Source: Tigriopus japonicus (lineage: Eukaryota > Arthropoda > Copepoda > Harpacticoida > Harpacticidae). Taken from it: a stretch of DNA of 64,000 nt. The translations under genes were made by a program, and so were the position numbers. The stretch lies in NCBI GenBank assembly GCA_010645155.1, contig CM021319.1, positions 7,695,130-7,759,129 of the forward strand. Reading direction: 5' to 3'. Of this stretch, positions 1-10,747 are shown piece after piece. The notes under the pieces were generated by a model. It had not been told where the DNA came from, did no database searches, and saw nothing but the letters and a program-made list of their open reading frames with translations. Position 1 is the first letter of the stretch. Each line of letters starts with the position of its first letter.

Positions 1-907
1 ACTTCAAGCTCCTTCAGTAATTCTCATGAACCATTAAAGGTACTCTTTTCGGATTTTCGGTACTCGTCATGGCTGAGCTTAAAGGAGCTCCTTCGTCCAT
101 GTCTTGTCCCAAATGGCTTTGTCCACTTCGTCGTCATGAGATTACTCCCCTTGAGTCACTGAGGGAAATCGATTCTCTGGAACAGCCTCGGGGTTGACCT
201 TAATTGAATCAACTTTTGGATCGCATGAGCGATTGCTGACAAAAACATTTATTCTCACTTGACAAGTACAATTCAACAACTTATGAACTTGGTTGCCCGA
301 TATCAAGTTTTCACCAGTGGGCAGCACATTCATGACCTGCAACACGGACCCATGGTATAAAAGGGTTGACCACTTTAGACTCATTTGCTATTATATTATT
401 ATCTTTAGAAGGAACCACTTAAAACCGAACTAGCTCTCATCACAATTCGGAAACTCGAGTTTTGTCTCCCTCCCAGGACAACTTTTCTCACCCTTAACCC
501 TTTTTATGTAAGTATTTAAATGCATATCAAAACGGCATCAATTTCATCAATTTATCGGAATATGGGGTGCGACAAAATTACAGAGCAAAACTCAGGAAAA
601 CTCCCCAAACCTGTGTTCTTACTTTTGCTTGACATGTGACTAACCTTCGACCGAAATTTCTGAAGCTATCAGTTTAATACAATTTGTTGAGAATTCAGGA
701 ATGACTAGTCAATGATTCAATCTATCTTGAGTCTACTAACTAATCGATGTTTGTATCAAAAACATTTTCTTTGTGCAAAAGCAACATGAGCGTGCTGAAA
801 AAGAAAGCACCATCTCTACATGGTACATGTATACATGTAGCGTACATATCTTGAAATAAGAAAAGGTGATTGATCTTGCATCTCCATGTCTCTTTACAGA
901 ACATACA
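1..907. other. 5' flank of the neuropeptide gene; no gene recognised
   Basis: No open frame here has convincing coding character. A pyrimidine-rich stretch ending in AG at about 898-899, just before the ATG at 908, looks like a 3' splice site, so the 5' UTR of the following gene probably begins in an exon inside this stretch. An exact promoter could not be placed. Confidence 0.4.
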
Positions 908-2143
908 ATGCAACTTGGTTTAACTGATCACGTATTAGTGGTTCTGGTCGGTTTTTTCGCCTTGGCTCCTCTCATTTGGACGGCCTCGTTGCCTCGGGAG
1001 CTCGCGATTTCCAACTCGATCTCGTCCTTGGCTGCGCTGGAGCTCAAACCAAAGATTGGTCTGCCTCAACCTGACCAACCTCAACCACTAGAATCGACCC
1101 AAACAAGACGGCGAAGGTCATACAAGACAGATGGAGATGCTTACATCAGATTTGGAAAGAGGACCCAATCCTTGGACCAAACGAACGATTTGGCTTCAGC
1201 TGAGGTTTGTCCATCGAACTTCTTCCTCAAGAAAGATTACTTGTTTTTTACGGGAACTGAATAGCTCAAGTGGATCCACATAAAGTTGAATTAAGTAAGA
1301 AAAAGGATGAAAGGGGAGATGGTCCAAGGCTTTGAATAGATGGAACAACAGAATAAATGGAAACTTTTGACGACAGTAGTTTAGAAAAGTCTTTGAAGTG
1401 CAAATTGTTCAGCTTGTCCAGATGTGCCTCTACTCCGCCAAATCAAAGCACTTTCTCATTTCCCTGAATATTTTACGTGTTACCATACCAATTTCAAAGC
1501 GACTTTGACCATTATCTTCTGTAACTTCCATTTCAGGGTCATTCAATAAACCCTCAGATCTTTCGGCGATCTCCTGCAGAGCAAAGCTACATTCGCTTCG
1601 GTAAAAGGACCTCAAAAATCCCGATCATTCCTTGCACTTTGGCTTTCCTTCGAGTGCTCCAAACATCGAAAGAGAGGATTGATCATCTTCATGAATGTTC
1701 CAAGTATAGAGGAATTCATAGGCGAAGCGAGGATGATGGATACATCAGGTAAGAAGCAATGGAAGGGAATAGGGTGTCTTCAAGTGCCATATTGCCACTT
1801 TGATTTGAACCAAAGCCCCAAAACCGCCCATTAGCTTGCACAAACAACTTTATAACGCCGTTGGAACTAGGGCAAGTTGCAAGAGAGTGAACTTGGAAAC
1901 GAAAGATAATTCCATTTTTTTCCTTTTTCAAGATTTGGAAAACGTAGCGGAGATTCTACCCCGGAAAAGGAAGTTGTGAGCGGATTATCTATCAGCGATG
2001 GAACAACTCAGAAATGTTTCTTCATTCCTCGTGAAGTCAACGATGGCTTCACTGGCAGTGGAACTCCCAACTCGGTGTTCCAAGACTGTTCCCAAATTTC
2101 TCCCACGGACTTGGAGGACTCTGTGATCATCTATTTTGTTTAA
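908..2143 (+). CDS. RFamide neuropeptide precursor (three YIRFamide peptides, three exons)
   Basis: Spliced model: 908-1204, 1537-1748, 1933-2143; 239 residues, all junction phases agree. The start at 908 is preferred over an upstream GTG at 866 because an acceptor lies at about 899 and the protein then opens with a hydrophobic secretion signal (MQLGLTDHVLVVLVGFFALA). Three bioactive cores follow, each with an amidation Gly and KR cleavage: SYKTDGDAYIRF-G-KR after RRRR, SPAEQSYIRF-G-KR after RR, and SEDDGYIRF-G-KR after RR. The last core is split by the second intron inside its Arg codon. The repeated pattern proves the exons belong together. The first donor (GAG|GTTTGT) is weak; read-through stops at 1264 and leaves one peptide. 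Role by family: secreted amidated peptides acting on GPCRs. The exact subfamily is not assigned; cores resemble FMRFamide-like peptides. A poly(A) signal AATAAA lies at 2406. Confidence 0.85.
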
Positions 2144-2824
2144 TATATTCGCGTCTGATTTCTTGCACAAGCTTCTAGGGCTCGTCCATTGTAAATGGCT
2201 TCATAAAAGGATCTGTCATATTTTTGGCGCTCAACATATTATTGCGTAACATGATTCAAGTATAAATTGATATTAGCAAGCATTGTTCCAGTCACATATC
2301 TAATGCCGAAAAAACCCGTGCATGAGATGAAGTGTAGCTCAGATCATATTTTTTGAAGATAGTTTGTTGTTGGTCTACCTTTCAAGTCGAGGCTCTCTGA
2401 AACTAAATAAATACAAATCAAGGAAACGAACTCTAAGGAAACGGTTCAGCAATTATTATTTCAAAGATAGCTGACATTCTTATACCAACCATATTTTAAC
2501 ATTATGGAGTGCAAGTTATTGAAGCGAGCATTGTGCTAGCGTTTTTGCCAACCGTCCCAAGTGAGCAAAAATTATCAACGCCTAATAACACGCACTGTAC
2601 AATTTGAATTGGTCCTAATCAAGGTTGTCCTTGGTTCTGTGACACGTTGCAGGCACGATAATGTACAGGTGTACGGTATAACATGGTTCATTGTAATTGC
2701 AAATGTTAAAGCAAACCTAGTGGAAAAGCCTGATGGCCGTTTAAATCACACTAAAGATTCTCGGGTAACTTGGAGTATTGCAATCGCACTATTCGTTCTC
2801 TGCATTCATCTCTTGGGTGTCTTC
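2144..2824. other. Intergenic; 3' UTR of the neuropeptide gene, then AT-rich spacer
   Basis: AATAAA at 2406-2411 is a plausible poly(A) signal for the plus-strand neuropeptide gene. The rest is AT-rich with only chance open frames. The 3' UTR of the minus-strand elongase must also end here. Confidence 0.4.
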
Positions 2825-3646
2825 TTAATCTTGCTTGATCATCGTTGCAGATCCGTTGATTCGCGGAGTCGAGAGATAAGCTTGGACATAGAAATTTGCG
2901 AATTGAGTCAAGAAAAACACCATCAAAGCCAGAACGACATATGCGTACTCCCATGGATAACCACAATCCTCCACAACCAATAATTGAACACTATGAATTG
3001 CTATCACGAAGAATTGGACCATCTGAAGCCAGGTTAAGTAGCGTTTCCACCACAAGAACCGCTTGAAACGGGGACCCAAAGCCGCCATGAAGTAGTATCC
3101 ATACATGATGATATGAACGAATGAGTTCAAGAGTCCAGCCAAACTTCCGTGTCCTCCAGGCATAAATCGAACAATGGGCCACATATAAACAGCCATAATG
3201 GCGTGATGGGCCACGTGGAGGAACGAGACTTGCGAGTTCTTCTTCCGAAGAATGAAGAAGATTGTGTCCAGGAACTCGACGAATTTCATGCAGAAGTACA
3301 AGTATGTGGAATAGGCCATAAGGACAGGCTTCGGCTCATTGGAATAGTCGACAGGTTGACATCTGAGACTGTAGCCATTGAACCATCCGGCTTTGACCCC
3401 CAGACACACGACATATGTACTGAAAACCACTTGGAACCCATTATAGAGCAACATTGGGGTCTTCAACTGAAACGGTTCTCTATTCTTCATTATGGCCGGA
3501 CCAATGAGCTTAACGATGCAAATGTAGCCGAAGCAAAGACCAATTGCAGGCCAGGGACTGGACATCAATGGATAACCATCCATCCGTTTGTCCCTCAGCT
3601 CCCACAGATCGTGGATGTAGGTGCGGGTTAGATCCACCACCGACAT
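2825..3646 (-). CDS. Very-long-chain fatty acid elongase (ELOVL family)
   Basis: Single-exon frame of 273 residues from the ATG at 3646 (context AAACATG). The frame is open upstream to 3754, but that extension lacks family features. Elongases condense malonyl-CoA with acyl-CoA in the endoplasmic reticulum membrane. Visible hallmarks: KFVEFLDTIFFILRKK before the catalytic box, histidine box HVAHH (residues 144-148), NSFVHIIMYGYY (174-185) and TWLQMVQF (205-212), with several hydrophobic membrane segments. These favour the ELOVL1/7-like group. The residue before HH is Ala where family members usually have Phe or Tyr. The C-terminus ends in KQD rather than a clear KKxx retrieval signal. Confidence 0.9.
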   Translation of the reverse strand: MSVVDLTRTYIHDLWELRDKRMDGYPLMSSPWPAIGLCFGYICIVKLIGPAIMKNREPFQLKTPMLLYNGFQVVFSTYVVCLGVKAGWFNGYSLRCQPVDYSNEPKPVLMAYSTYLYFCMKFVEFLDTIFFILRKKNSQVSFLHVAHHAIMAVYMWPIVRFMPGGHGSLAGLLNSFVHIIMYGYYFMAALGPRFKRFLWWKRYLTWLQMVQFFVIAIHSVQLLVVEDCGYPWEYAYVVLALMVFFLTQFANFYVQAYLSTPRINGSATMIKQD

Positions 3647-3754
3647 GTTTGGCACGTAACGACGCGTTTGGAACCGATTCGAAATCAAGTCAACTACACC
3701 TCGTTCCCACCAACACGAAGGACAACCGCACAGAGATTGGTCCAGGACACTCAC

Positions 3755-4803
3755 AGGATATATTCCAGGAAGAATGCAAGCGAAATGTGTATCGAATGGA
3801 TTTCGCTTAACATCATGCCGGTTTTGGATGGGTCGGCCAGGGTCTTGTGGGTAAGCACGCTATTTGGACACAATCTGAATTCGACATCTCGGGCAGCAGC
3901 TGGCTTGTTCCAATCCGTCCTCCATTTGTTTGGCTGAAGAAGACTAGGTTAGGGAACAAGAGGGAAAAGAGAAGGGAAGCTTTCTTTTTGTGGCGTGGTG
4001 AATGAATGCACCGTGAGCCCAGGAGGAATAGTTCTGTTCCTCGGGTGCCAGAATAAAAGGGGCACGGAGCAGAAGCGACCGATAATAAGGTGGACTCTAT
4101 CCACGTCAAGTTCGAACTGGAAAGAAGTATTGGCATGACCAAGTATGGTTCCCTTTGAAAGGGAATATCTAGGCCGCATCAACTACATAATCACTTTGTA
4201 TATCTGATCTAAAATAGGCTGAAAGGTAATAATTTATGCGTCGCATATGATCAATCAAACGGTTAATGTTAGGTTTATTATTGTGTTGGTTGGAAAGGTA
4301 AATACTCGGTGGACGCAAGAAGTGACACGGTGTTTTCGATCAAGAGCGTTTTCTGAGAGTCTGTCCATTCTACCCGCATTCAATCATTTATGTTCTTTCA
4401 TGTGTGTATGTACGTTTTGCACAATATTCAAACGATCTCATTGATTGGGGAGTTTCTAGTACTTTATACGGTATTTGAGTGATTTTGTCCGCCTTTGCGT
4501 TAACGTTTGATTCGAGCATTCAGGGCTATTAGGCAAGAAAATTGGGGTTTGGAATGTTTGATAGAAGTTCCAGTTTTGATTGGCTGTTTTGAACGAGGCA
4601 AAATGCTCCTTGTTGTTCCCAACGGTTATTTAATTGTACAAATTAAGCCCGTAGGCAGTCTTTAGGCCTAGCTTGAGCTTTAAGATTGATGTAAAAGCGG
4701 GTCTTTTTGAAAAGTACAAGCAAGGTTCAATCATTCATGAAGCTCAAACTAACGTTCAAAGGAACTGGTTTTTTTGATTCAGGGCAAGAAAGTTTCCTCG
4801 TCA
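3755..4803. other. Intergenic between elongase and four-TM gene
   Basis: Contains the 5' flank of the elongase (minus) and the 3' flank of the next minus-strand gene. Several overlapping frames in 3800-4450 show no domain or splice support. Nothing else is supported. Confidence 0.4.
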
Positions 4804-5797
4804 TTATGCCGTCGGAAGTTGAGGGTAGAGTGCTCGTGAAGCTGGTGGAGCCGTAGGTAGTTGTCGATTTTGGTGATGAGGTGGGTAATACTGGGGATAT
4901 TGGTTGTTATACCCATTGGCTGAGGATCCCGTTGCTCCCCCTGGTCCCGAGGGCAAAGACGGCGGAATGTTGCCTCGAGGGTTTCTCTGACTAGAGTTGT
5001 AAAGAAGAGGTTCCGTGAGCTGACCATCACTTCCGCTCAAGGGTCCTCCGAGATCTGTCACGACTGCGGTGTAATTCTGGAGATTGTAAAATGAGCTGTA
5101 ACATCCATGGACCGTGAACCAGGTGGACAATGAGATCAAAAAGAGCATGACGATTGAGCCAATGAGGGCACCGGCCACTAGAAACAACTCCAATTGGGCC
5201 GCCAAATACAAAGCGATGATCCCGAAGAACACGATTAGCGGAACACCTAGGAGTAGATGTTCCAACAAAGTGATGGCTAACCAGGGAAGCATAAGACAAG
5301 GAAATCTTCCAATGGACCCGGTCAAAAGCAAGAGATTGGCTGGAATGTTGACACAGCCCACGGAAAAGGAGACGAGAGAAATGTAAAAGGCTTTGTCCTG
5401 AATGTCATCCAAAAGTTGAAAAATGGCAAGTCTGAAATGGAGAAATAAAGTTAGTCCCTCGGCATCTGTTTTCTATTCTGATCGCATACCTGTATTTTTC
5501 CCTCGGAGTCTGTTCCGCCACCATTTCATCTTGGGCATCTTGAGTCATCCCAGGGACGTCGGGGTTCTGGGCAAACTTGAGTTCGGTTACCTCACTCAAG
5601 AATTCTCGGGCAATCTTCAATAACGGGAAGAGCTTCGTGAAGTTTTGATCTGTGTAGTACACATATGTAGGAGGAGCAATCACGGCCATAGCCAGGGTCA
5701 ACCCGATGAGAGAGTACGTGATACTGGCTCCTCTGGGACCACAGCAGCATCCACAGAAGGAGTTGCCACCACAACATCCGATGCACCGTTTGCCCAT
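4804..5797 (-). CDS. Four-transmembrane protein with Cys-rich N-terminus (LAPTM / DUF4728-like)
   Basis: Two exons, 5490-5797 and 4804-5431, joined in phase (AAATACAG|gtatgc ... tttcag|ACTTGCC) to give 311 residues. The N-terminus is packed with cysteines (5, 8, 9, 15, 17-19), possibly palmitoylated. Four hydrophobic segments lie near 25-48, 115-140, 143-175 and 178-208. The loop between segments 1 and 2 has an NFT glycosylation sequon. The tail (about 210-311) is Pro/Gln/Asn/Tyr-rich and disordered-looking. The layout and the WFTVHGCYSSFYNL stretch after the last segment resemble arthropod lysosomal LAPTM-like or DUF4728 (pasiflora-type) proteins; the family is inferred from topology more than from diagnostic residues. 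The splice model is well supported, the function is not. Confidence 0.7.
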
Positions 5798-6588
5798 GGT
5801 GCCAGAATGTGGAGACTTTAGATATCACAAATCATGCAAATGGTCAAAGATGCTTAGAGCACCTCCAAAAATCTCTGATTTACTACTAACTAGCACTAGC
5901 TAGCCCTCAGTGCGCAAAAGTAGCAGAGCTCTTTCCTCTCTGTGAGTTAGTCTCTTTCTCTTCATCTCTTCAGTTGCTCCTTGCTTCTTTGCATTGGCAA
6001 GGGGCAAGAAGGCAGAGTTCCCCCGCACTCTCCACAAGAAGGCAGAGCAAAACGTGCTCCCAAGTTGTTGTTCCCAATATCAGCTTTGTGTTCCACAAGC
6101 GAACGAGCGAGCAAAAGGGAAAGAAAGAGGAAAGAGGACAACGATTCCTTTCCTTTTCAGCCCAAAGCAATTCAGTTGTCTGGGTACGGTACAAAATGTT
6201 TTCCCTTCCCCATGCACATTCAACTGACCTCGGAACTTGGATCTAAGGCCTGCACGATTGGAGCAACGACTTGTCAAAGAAATGTTGTGTCCATGTCAAG
6301 GGGGCTCTTCCGGTTACAGTTCCATTCGAGGCGTAAATTGAGTGTGCAATGCACCACAGTCTCTCGATGAGAGCTAGGAAGAGTATGTCAAACTCACCAA
6401 AAGAAAGATATATCCTTAGTGGATGAAGAGGATAGATAATGGAATAGTGTGGCATGCAAAAGGAAGAAGAGCATGTACATGCGTGAACAATGAATGATAT
6501 TCTCTCTTAATCAATACTGCATAGAAAGACTCAAGGAACTCAACAATGTACGTTTATGTTCACTAAATCTTCGTTTTCTTTACGGAGC
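5798..6588. other. Intergenic; no supported gene
   Basis: Upstream region of the four-TM gene and downstream region of the sugar transporter. Between 5970 and 6370 several frames on both strands are open at once, which reflects base composition rather than coding; none carries a recognisable domain. Confidence 0.4.
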
Positions 6589-9500
6589 TTACAAGTTAAG
6601 AACAATGCTGGCTTCTGAATGTCTTTTCCGCTTACTCGTCTTTTGGAATCCTCGGCTGATCTCTTCGAATGTCTTGCCTTTGGTCTCTGGCAAGAAAAGT
6701 GCTGCATAGACAATAGTCAATAACGAGATGCCGGAGAAAAGCCAAAAGGCTCCTGCAGGGCCAGCTCCATTGGGTATGTTGGGGAACCTAAGCGCATCAA
6801 TCAAGCTTGGGAACGATTTCACCGTAATAAAGATGTACGTGTTCCCAATACAATTACACACGCCGCTCATGAAAGATCGGACATCCACTGGGAAAAGCTC
6901 AGCTAAAACGACGAGAGAATTGGGTGAATAGACAAGTACATTATCGGACAATGCGGAAGCACTTAATATATTTGCTACCTGTGTACGACCACGGAATGGG
7001 TCCTAATCCAATGTGGTAAGCTAAAGCCACACTCACCACGCCGATCAATGGAAGTACGCCGAGAAATGAGAAATCATTAGAATTTTCATCCAGACTGGCC
7101 GAACTTTCCCTCAAAGCTTTATTATTCAAGTAGGCCGAGGTTGCCAAAATGCAAAATCCCATCGAGACACAAGCGCATGAAATCGTCAATAAATGCAATC
7201 GTTTGAAGCGAATGAGCAAAAAAGATCCCAGAATTTGGCTGACAAGTCGGGTGAGGCCAAAAGTGATGGTAGCCAAGTACTAGTTGGAAAAAAAACTCAA
7301 ATCAAATCAAGGATCTTTGCCATAGGTGTTATGTTATGGGTTTCGTACCTCATTAATGCTTGATCCTGCGCCTTGAAAAATGGTCACGGCATAATACGAC
7401 AAGGCGCTCATTCCCGAAAATTGTTGAAGGGCGAACAGACTGATCACAACCAAAAGAGGTCGCCAAATCTCTCGTCGAGTTAAAGGCAATTGAGCCAATC
7501 GATGTCTCCAGCCTTGATTTTCATGGCTTTATCGAGAGAAAGTGATAAATAATGAATTGGATTTTTAGATTAGGTAGGAGCAATCAAGATATAATTGAAA
7601 CATCAAATTGAAATGCTCGAATTTAACATCTGTTAAAAGTAACAAGGTATAAACAGAAAATTTCTTTTAAAATGGGATTGAACCAAGTACTGACACTAAC
7701 ATTAAAATTAACTTGCTAATGAACCGAGAAAAATATCAGCGGAGACCTTGCGTTGATTTCCAACATGGTTGCCAGGACATAATCTTTGATGCCACTTTTT
7801 GGCCTCCTGTCAACTCTGTTTCCTCGATAGCTATGTTTTCGAAAAGGATCATTTAAGCTAAATGATGCCACTCAAAAGAAGATAATCGTCCAAGAAAAGG
7901 ACTTCAGATTTTGCCAAAAACTAGCATCGTAGATCTCGCCCTGGCAATCTGGCTGGAAATCAACTTTAGATGGGTCTAGTGCAGGGTGGGCATTTTTCGA
8001 CATCGAGAGCATTTTGGACACCCTAGTGTCCAAAAGTGTCCAAAAGTGTCCAAAAGTGTCCAAAAGTGTCCAAAAGTGTCCAAAAGTGTCCAAAAGTGTC
8101 CAAAANNNNNNNNNNNNNNNNNNAGAGAGGAAATGACCACTCACATGGAAGCAGGGTGGGCATTTTTCGACATCGAGAGCATTTTGGACACCCTAGTGTC
8201 CAAAAGTGTCCAAAAATACCCAGAAGGTGTCCAAAAATCCCCAAAAGATGTCCATAAGTGTCCAAAATTCCAACAAACGTAAAAGAAAGTTGTACAAATC
8301 AGACGAAAAACCAGTTACACTACTTAAGTAATTGAATTCTAAAGAATGCATGGTTGTGTACTTAAACAAAAATAGTTCTATTAATGGGAACATTACTTGG
8401 AGAAATAAACTTTGCCATGATAACTTGTTAAAAAAATAAGTGTTTTGTTTATAAAATATGGCAAAATGTGTGTAACTGTTCCAAATGTTTCAAGATTTAC
8501 ATTTTATTTCCTCATCTGTAAACAAGAGTCTTGTCTTTTTTATTAGGAAAACAACACTGCTTTAATTCTTTGGCAAAAGCATTATAATACCCACATTGCA
8601 ATCTGATATCAGTTTGAGTGTGCTTTATTATAGTTAACATTTTTTGGACAGTCAAGTCAAAAGACTTCTTGCCTCTTGGATGGGAAACACTTGCAACAAT
8701 GATAAACTTTGGAATATAAATCAAAATACTAAGTAACCTTCTCTTGTCACAAATCAAGACACAATTAGCTTTAAAATGTACTCGCATACTATGTTTAACA
8801 TGAAGTGTGGTGTGAGCGTGTTATTAGTAGTCCTAGTCTCACATTCATTCATTCGTTTGTTCGTTCATTTCTTCAGTCGATCATTCTTTCCCACATTTTG
8901 GACGATGCTCGGTGGTCAAATGAAAAGAGTGGAAAGTTCAAATGTCCAGTTTGGCCTTCAAGTTATTGGCTCATTTAATGGATTAAGTGTAAGTTTCTTA
9001 TGCTGAATTGACTTATTCTTGCTTAGATTTCGTCAAGTGACGTTTATTTTGGAGAGAAAGTTTGTAGAATGTTATTCTAAAAATGTTTTTAACCATTATT
9101 TTTCGAATTACTATTTTTGGACACTTTTGGACACTCCTATTTTTGGACAGCCTTATTTTTTGGACACTTTTGGACACCTTTTGGACAGGGGTGGACAAAA
9201 TGTCCAAAAATCAAATGCCCACCCTGGTCTAGTGACGCAAAGGTGTTCGCTGATGTTTTTCTCGGTTCATTGTTGTAGCAAAGAGTGCGTTTGTTTTTTT
9301 CTGTTCTGATTTAATCATATTTTGTCATATGAAATTCCAAATCATTGAACCTACTGGTAAAGGTTCTAAGTTTTTACCTGTCCTTGAATTGTCCTTTTTC
9401 CTGAAACATCTCTGAAGTCAGTTGCTCAAATTCGTCATCAGGGCAGCCCCCATCTTTTGGCATGAACCACCTCAGCGCTTTCTTGGTGCCCTCAACATCC

Positions 9501-10442
9501 CCTTTGAAAAAACTTTGACTTAGAAACGTCCTTTCCCCGCATTCCCTCGTTGGTATGGCTTTTGAGTCTTACCTTCAATGTGTAACCATGCGGGAGATTC
9601 TGGGATGAAAAGCATGGCCACAAAACCCAAGCAAGGGAATAGAGCTGAAACCCCGGCCAAAACACGCCAATGACAGAAGGCACCCAACGAAAAGATTAAC
9701 ACCATGCCAACGTTGTAAGATCCACTAATTCCCGCCCCCAAGGTGGTCCTTAGTCTAGGAGTTGCTATTTCACTCACATAGACCTTGAAGGAGAAAGAGG
9801 CTATGAAGTTCAGCTAATCTATCATAATAATGCGACCCATCGTTTCCATTTCTTCTCACCGCAGTAGGTCCACAAGCTAATCCCGCAGCACAACCGGTTA
9901 TGAATCGGCCAAATAATAGCATATAAACGTCCTGTGCAAAGGCTTGACATAGGAATCCCATCGAAAAAATCGGCGAAATAGTGAGCAACGCATGCTTTCG
10001 ACCCAATTTATGCCCCATAACACCACCCAAAACACACGTGGGAATCATGGCGAACGTAGAGAGACTGGCTAGAATGAATGTTTCGCTCTTTATCGAGTCC
10101 TCTGGGAACAAGAAATATCATGAACAGTATTTCGTACCAAACCATGATGCTTGGGCATCCGTTAAGGGGAAATCGGATTCATTGGAATTCTGTAATTGGG
10201 GCAAAGCAACGCCAGAAAAGCCACTACTTGCTCCCACGGATAAACTCATTAAAAACACCGAGAAACTGGCCCAAACCTATTAAGAAAGGTAGCTCATTAG
10301 ATTTGAGATTTATTTAGCTGTGCAAACGTCTAATTGGATTTGAGGAAAGGAGATTTCCAGTTAAGAAAATTTTCAGCACCCACCAAGCACTCACTTGCTT
10401 TGAAGTACTAACGTACTGAGAAATGCCCTCCACTTCCGTCAT
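6589..10442 (-). CDS. SLC2-family sugar transporter (Tret1-like, MFS)
   Basis: Eight exons: 10395-10442, 10138-10276, 9860-10068, 9573-9783, 9378-9501, 7349-7526, 6979-7279, 6589-6902. All phases agree, giving 507 residues. Facilitated hexose/trehalose transport across the plasma membrane is expected. Visible signatures: GHKLGRK after TM2 (81-87), PESPAW after TM6 (193-198), QQFSG in TM7 (278-282) and PETKGKTFEE after TM12 (475-484), plus about 12 hydrophobic segments. In the third exon the downstream acceptor was chosen (intron 10069-10137, 69 bp). It yields the conserved SWFASL context, whereas an acceptor 33 bp upstream would insert 11 odd residues and need a 36-bp intron. Intron 7527-9377 is far larger than the others because of a transposon insertion. 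The substrate is inferred only. Confidence 0.88.
8026..8105. repeat. Tandem array, 8 x 10 bp (GTGTCCAAAA)
   Basis: Eight perfect head-to-tail copies of GTGTCCAAAA run up to the assembly gap. Further degenerate copies follow at 8196-8275, and inverted copies (TTTTGGACAC) lie at 9115-9190. It forms the subterminal part of the transposon. True copy number is unknown because the array ends in Ns. Confidence 0.95.
8106..8123. other. Assembly gap (18 N)
   Basis: A run of undetermined bases at the end of the perfect 10-bp array. The gap length may be arbitrary, and the array is the likely cause. Confidence 0.98.
8152..8215. repeat. Second copy of the transposon left end
   Basis: Matches 7982-8045 base for base, including the CAGGGTGGGC terminus and two 10-bp units, then continues into degenerate units. 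Either a nested insertion, an internal duplication, or an assembly artefact around the N gap. Confidence 0.85.
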
Positions 10443-10747
10443 GGTTAGAACTCAAAGAGAAGGAACATTTGCCAAATGCAACTTGACTGACTTGAGATTC
10501 AATCTCCTTCTTCACAACTACTGTGAATTCTCAAAAATGATGCACAATCTCACGCTTACCAAATACAGATTATCTCGTCCAACTTCTTCAAATATGGAAT
10601 TAATTTGAGCCATTGGATGGAAACTTGGTCAAACAAACATGTTATCTGTCGCATTGAAGTGCCCTTGAATGGACCCTCTGTTTATTCAAAAACGACAAAT
10701 TAAACAAAAAAAATGTCAATACATGATTAAAAACTCATTGAGAGTGC
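10443..10747. other. Short intergenic spacer
   Basis: Lies between the transporter start and the ML-gene stop. TTTATT at 10681-10686 gives a minus-strand AATAAA poly(A) signal for the ML-domain gene. Nothing else recognised. Confidence 0.5.

Larger units (their letters stand above)
7982..9226. mobile_element. Non-autonomous hAT-like DNA transposon in a transporter intron
   Basis: The ends are inverted copies of a perfect 14-bp terminal repeat (CAGGGTGGGCATTT at 7982; its reverse complement ends at 9226). They are flanked by an exact 8-bp direct duplication GTCTAGTG at 7974-7981 and 9227-9234. An 8-bp duplication with a CAG-starting terminal repeat is typical of the hAT superfamily. Inside both ends lie many GTGTCCAAAA motifs (reverse complement TTTTGGACAC on the right), as expected of subterminal transposase-binding arrays. 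About 1.2 kb in length; no transposase was recognised. A 91-codon frame (8512-8787, -) has no visible similarity. It lies between two exons of the transporter and should be spliced out. The left part is disturbed by a second left-end copy at 8152 and an N gap. Confidence 0.85.

Noticed and set aside
866..907. GTG-initiated extension of the neuropeptide precursor
   Set aside because: An acceptor-like tract ends at 899 and the ATG at 908 gives a proper signal peptide.
5974..6370. Several overlapping plus-strand frames of 77-129 codons
   Set aside because: Multiple frames open at once reflect composition; no domain, signal or splice support.
8026..8105. Regular 10-bp repeats as a CRISPR-like array
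   Set aside because: No spacers, unit far too short, eukaryotic genome; the repeats belong to the ends of a hAT-like transposon.
10069..10137. An apparent 36-bp intron (10102-10137) in the sugar transporter
   Set aside because: A second acceptor 33 bp further on keeps the phase and restores the conserved SWFASL context, giving a normal 69-bp intron.
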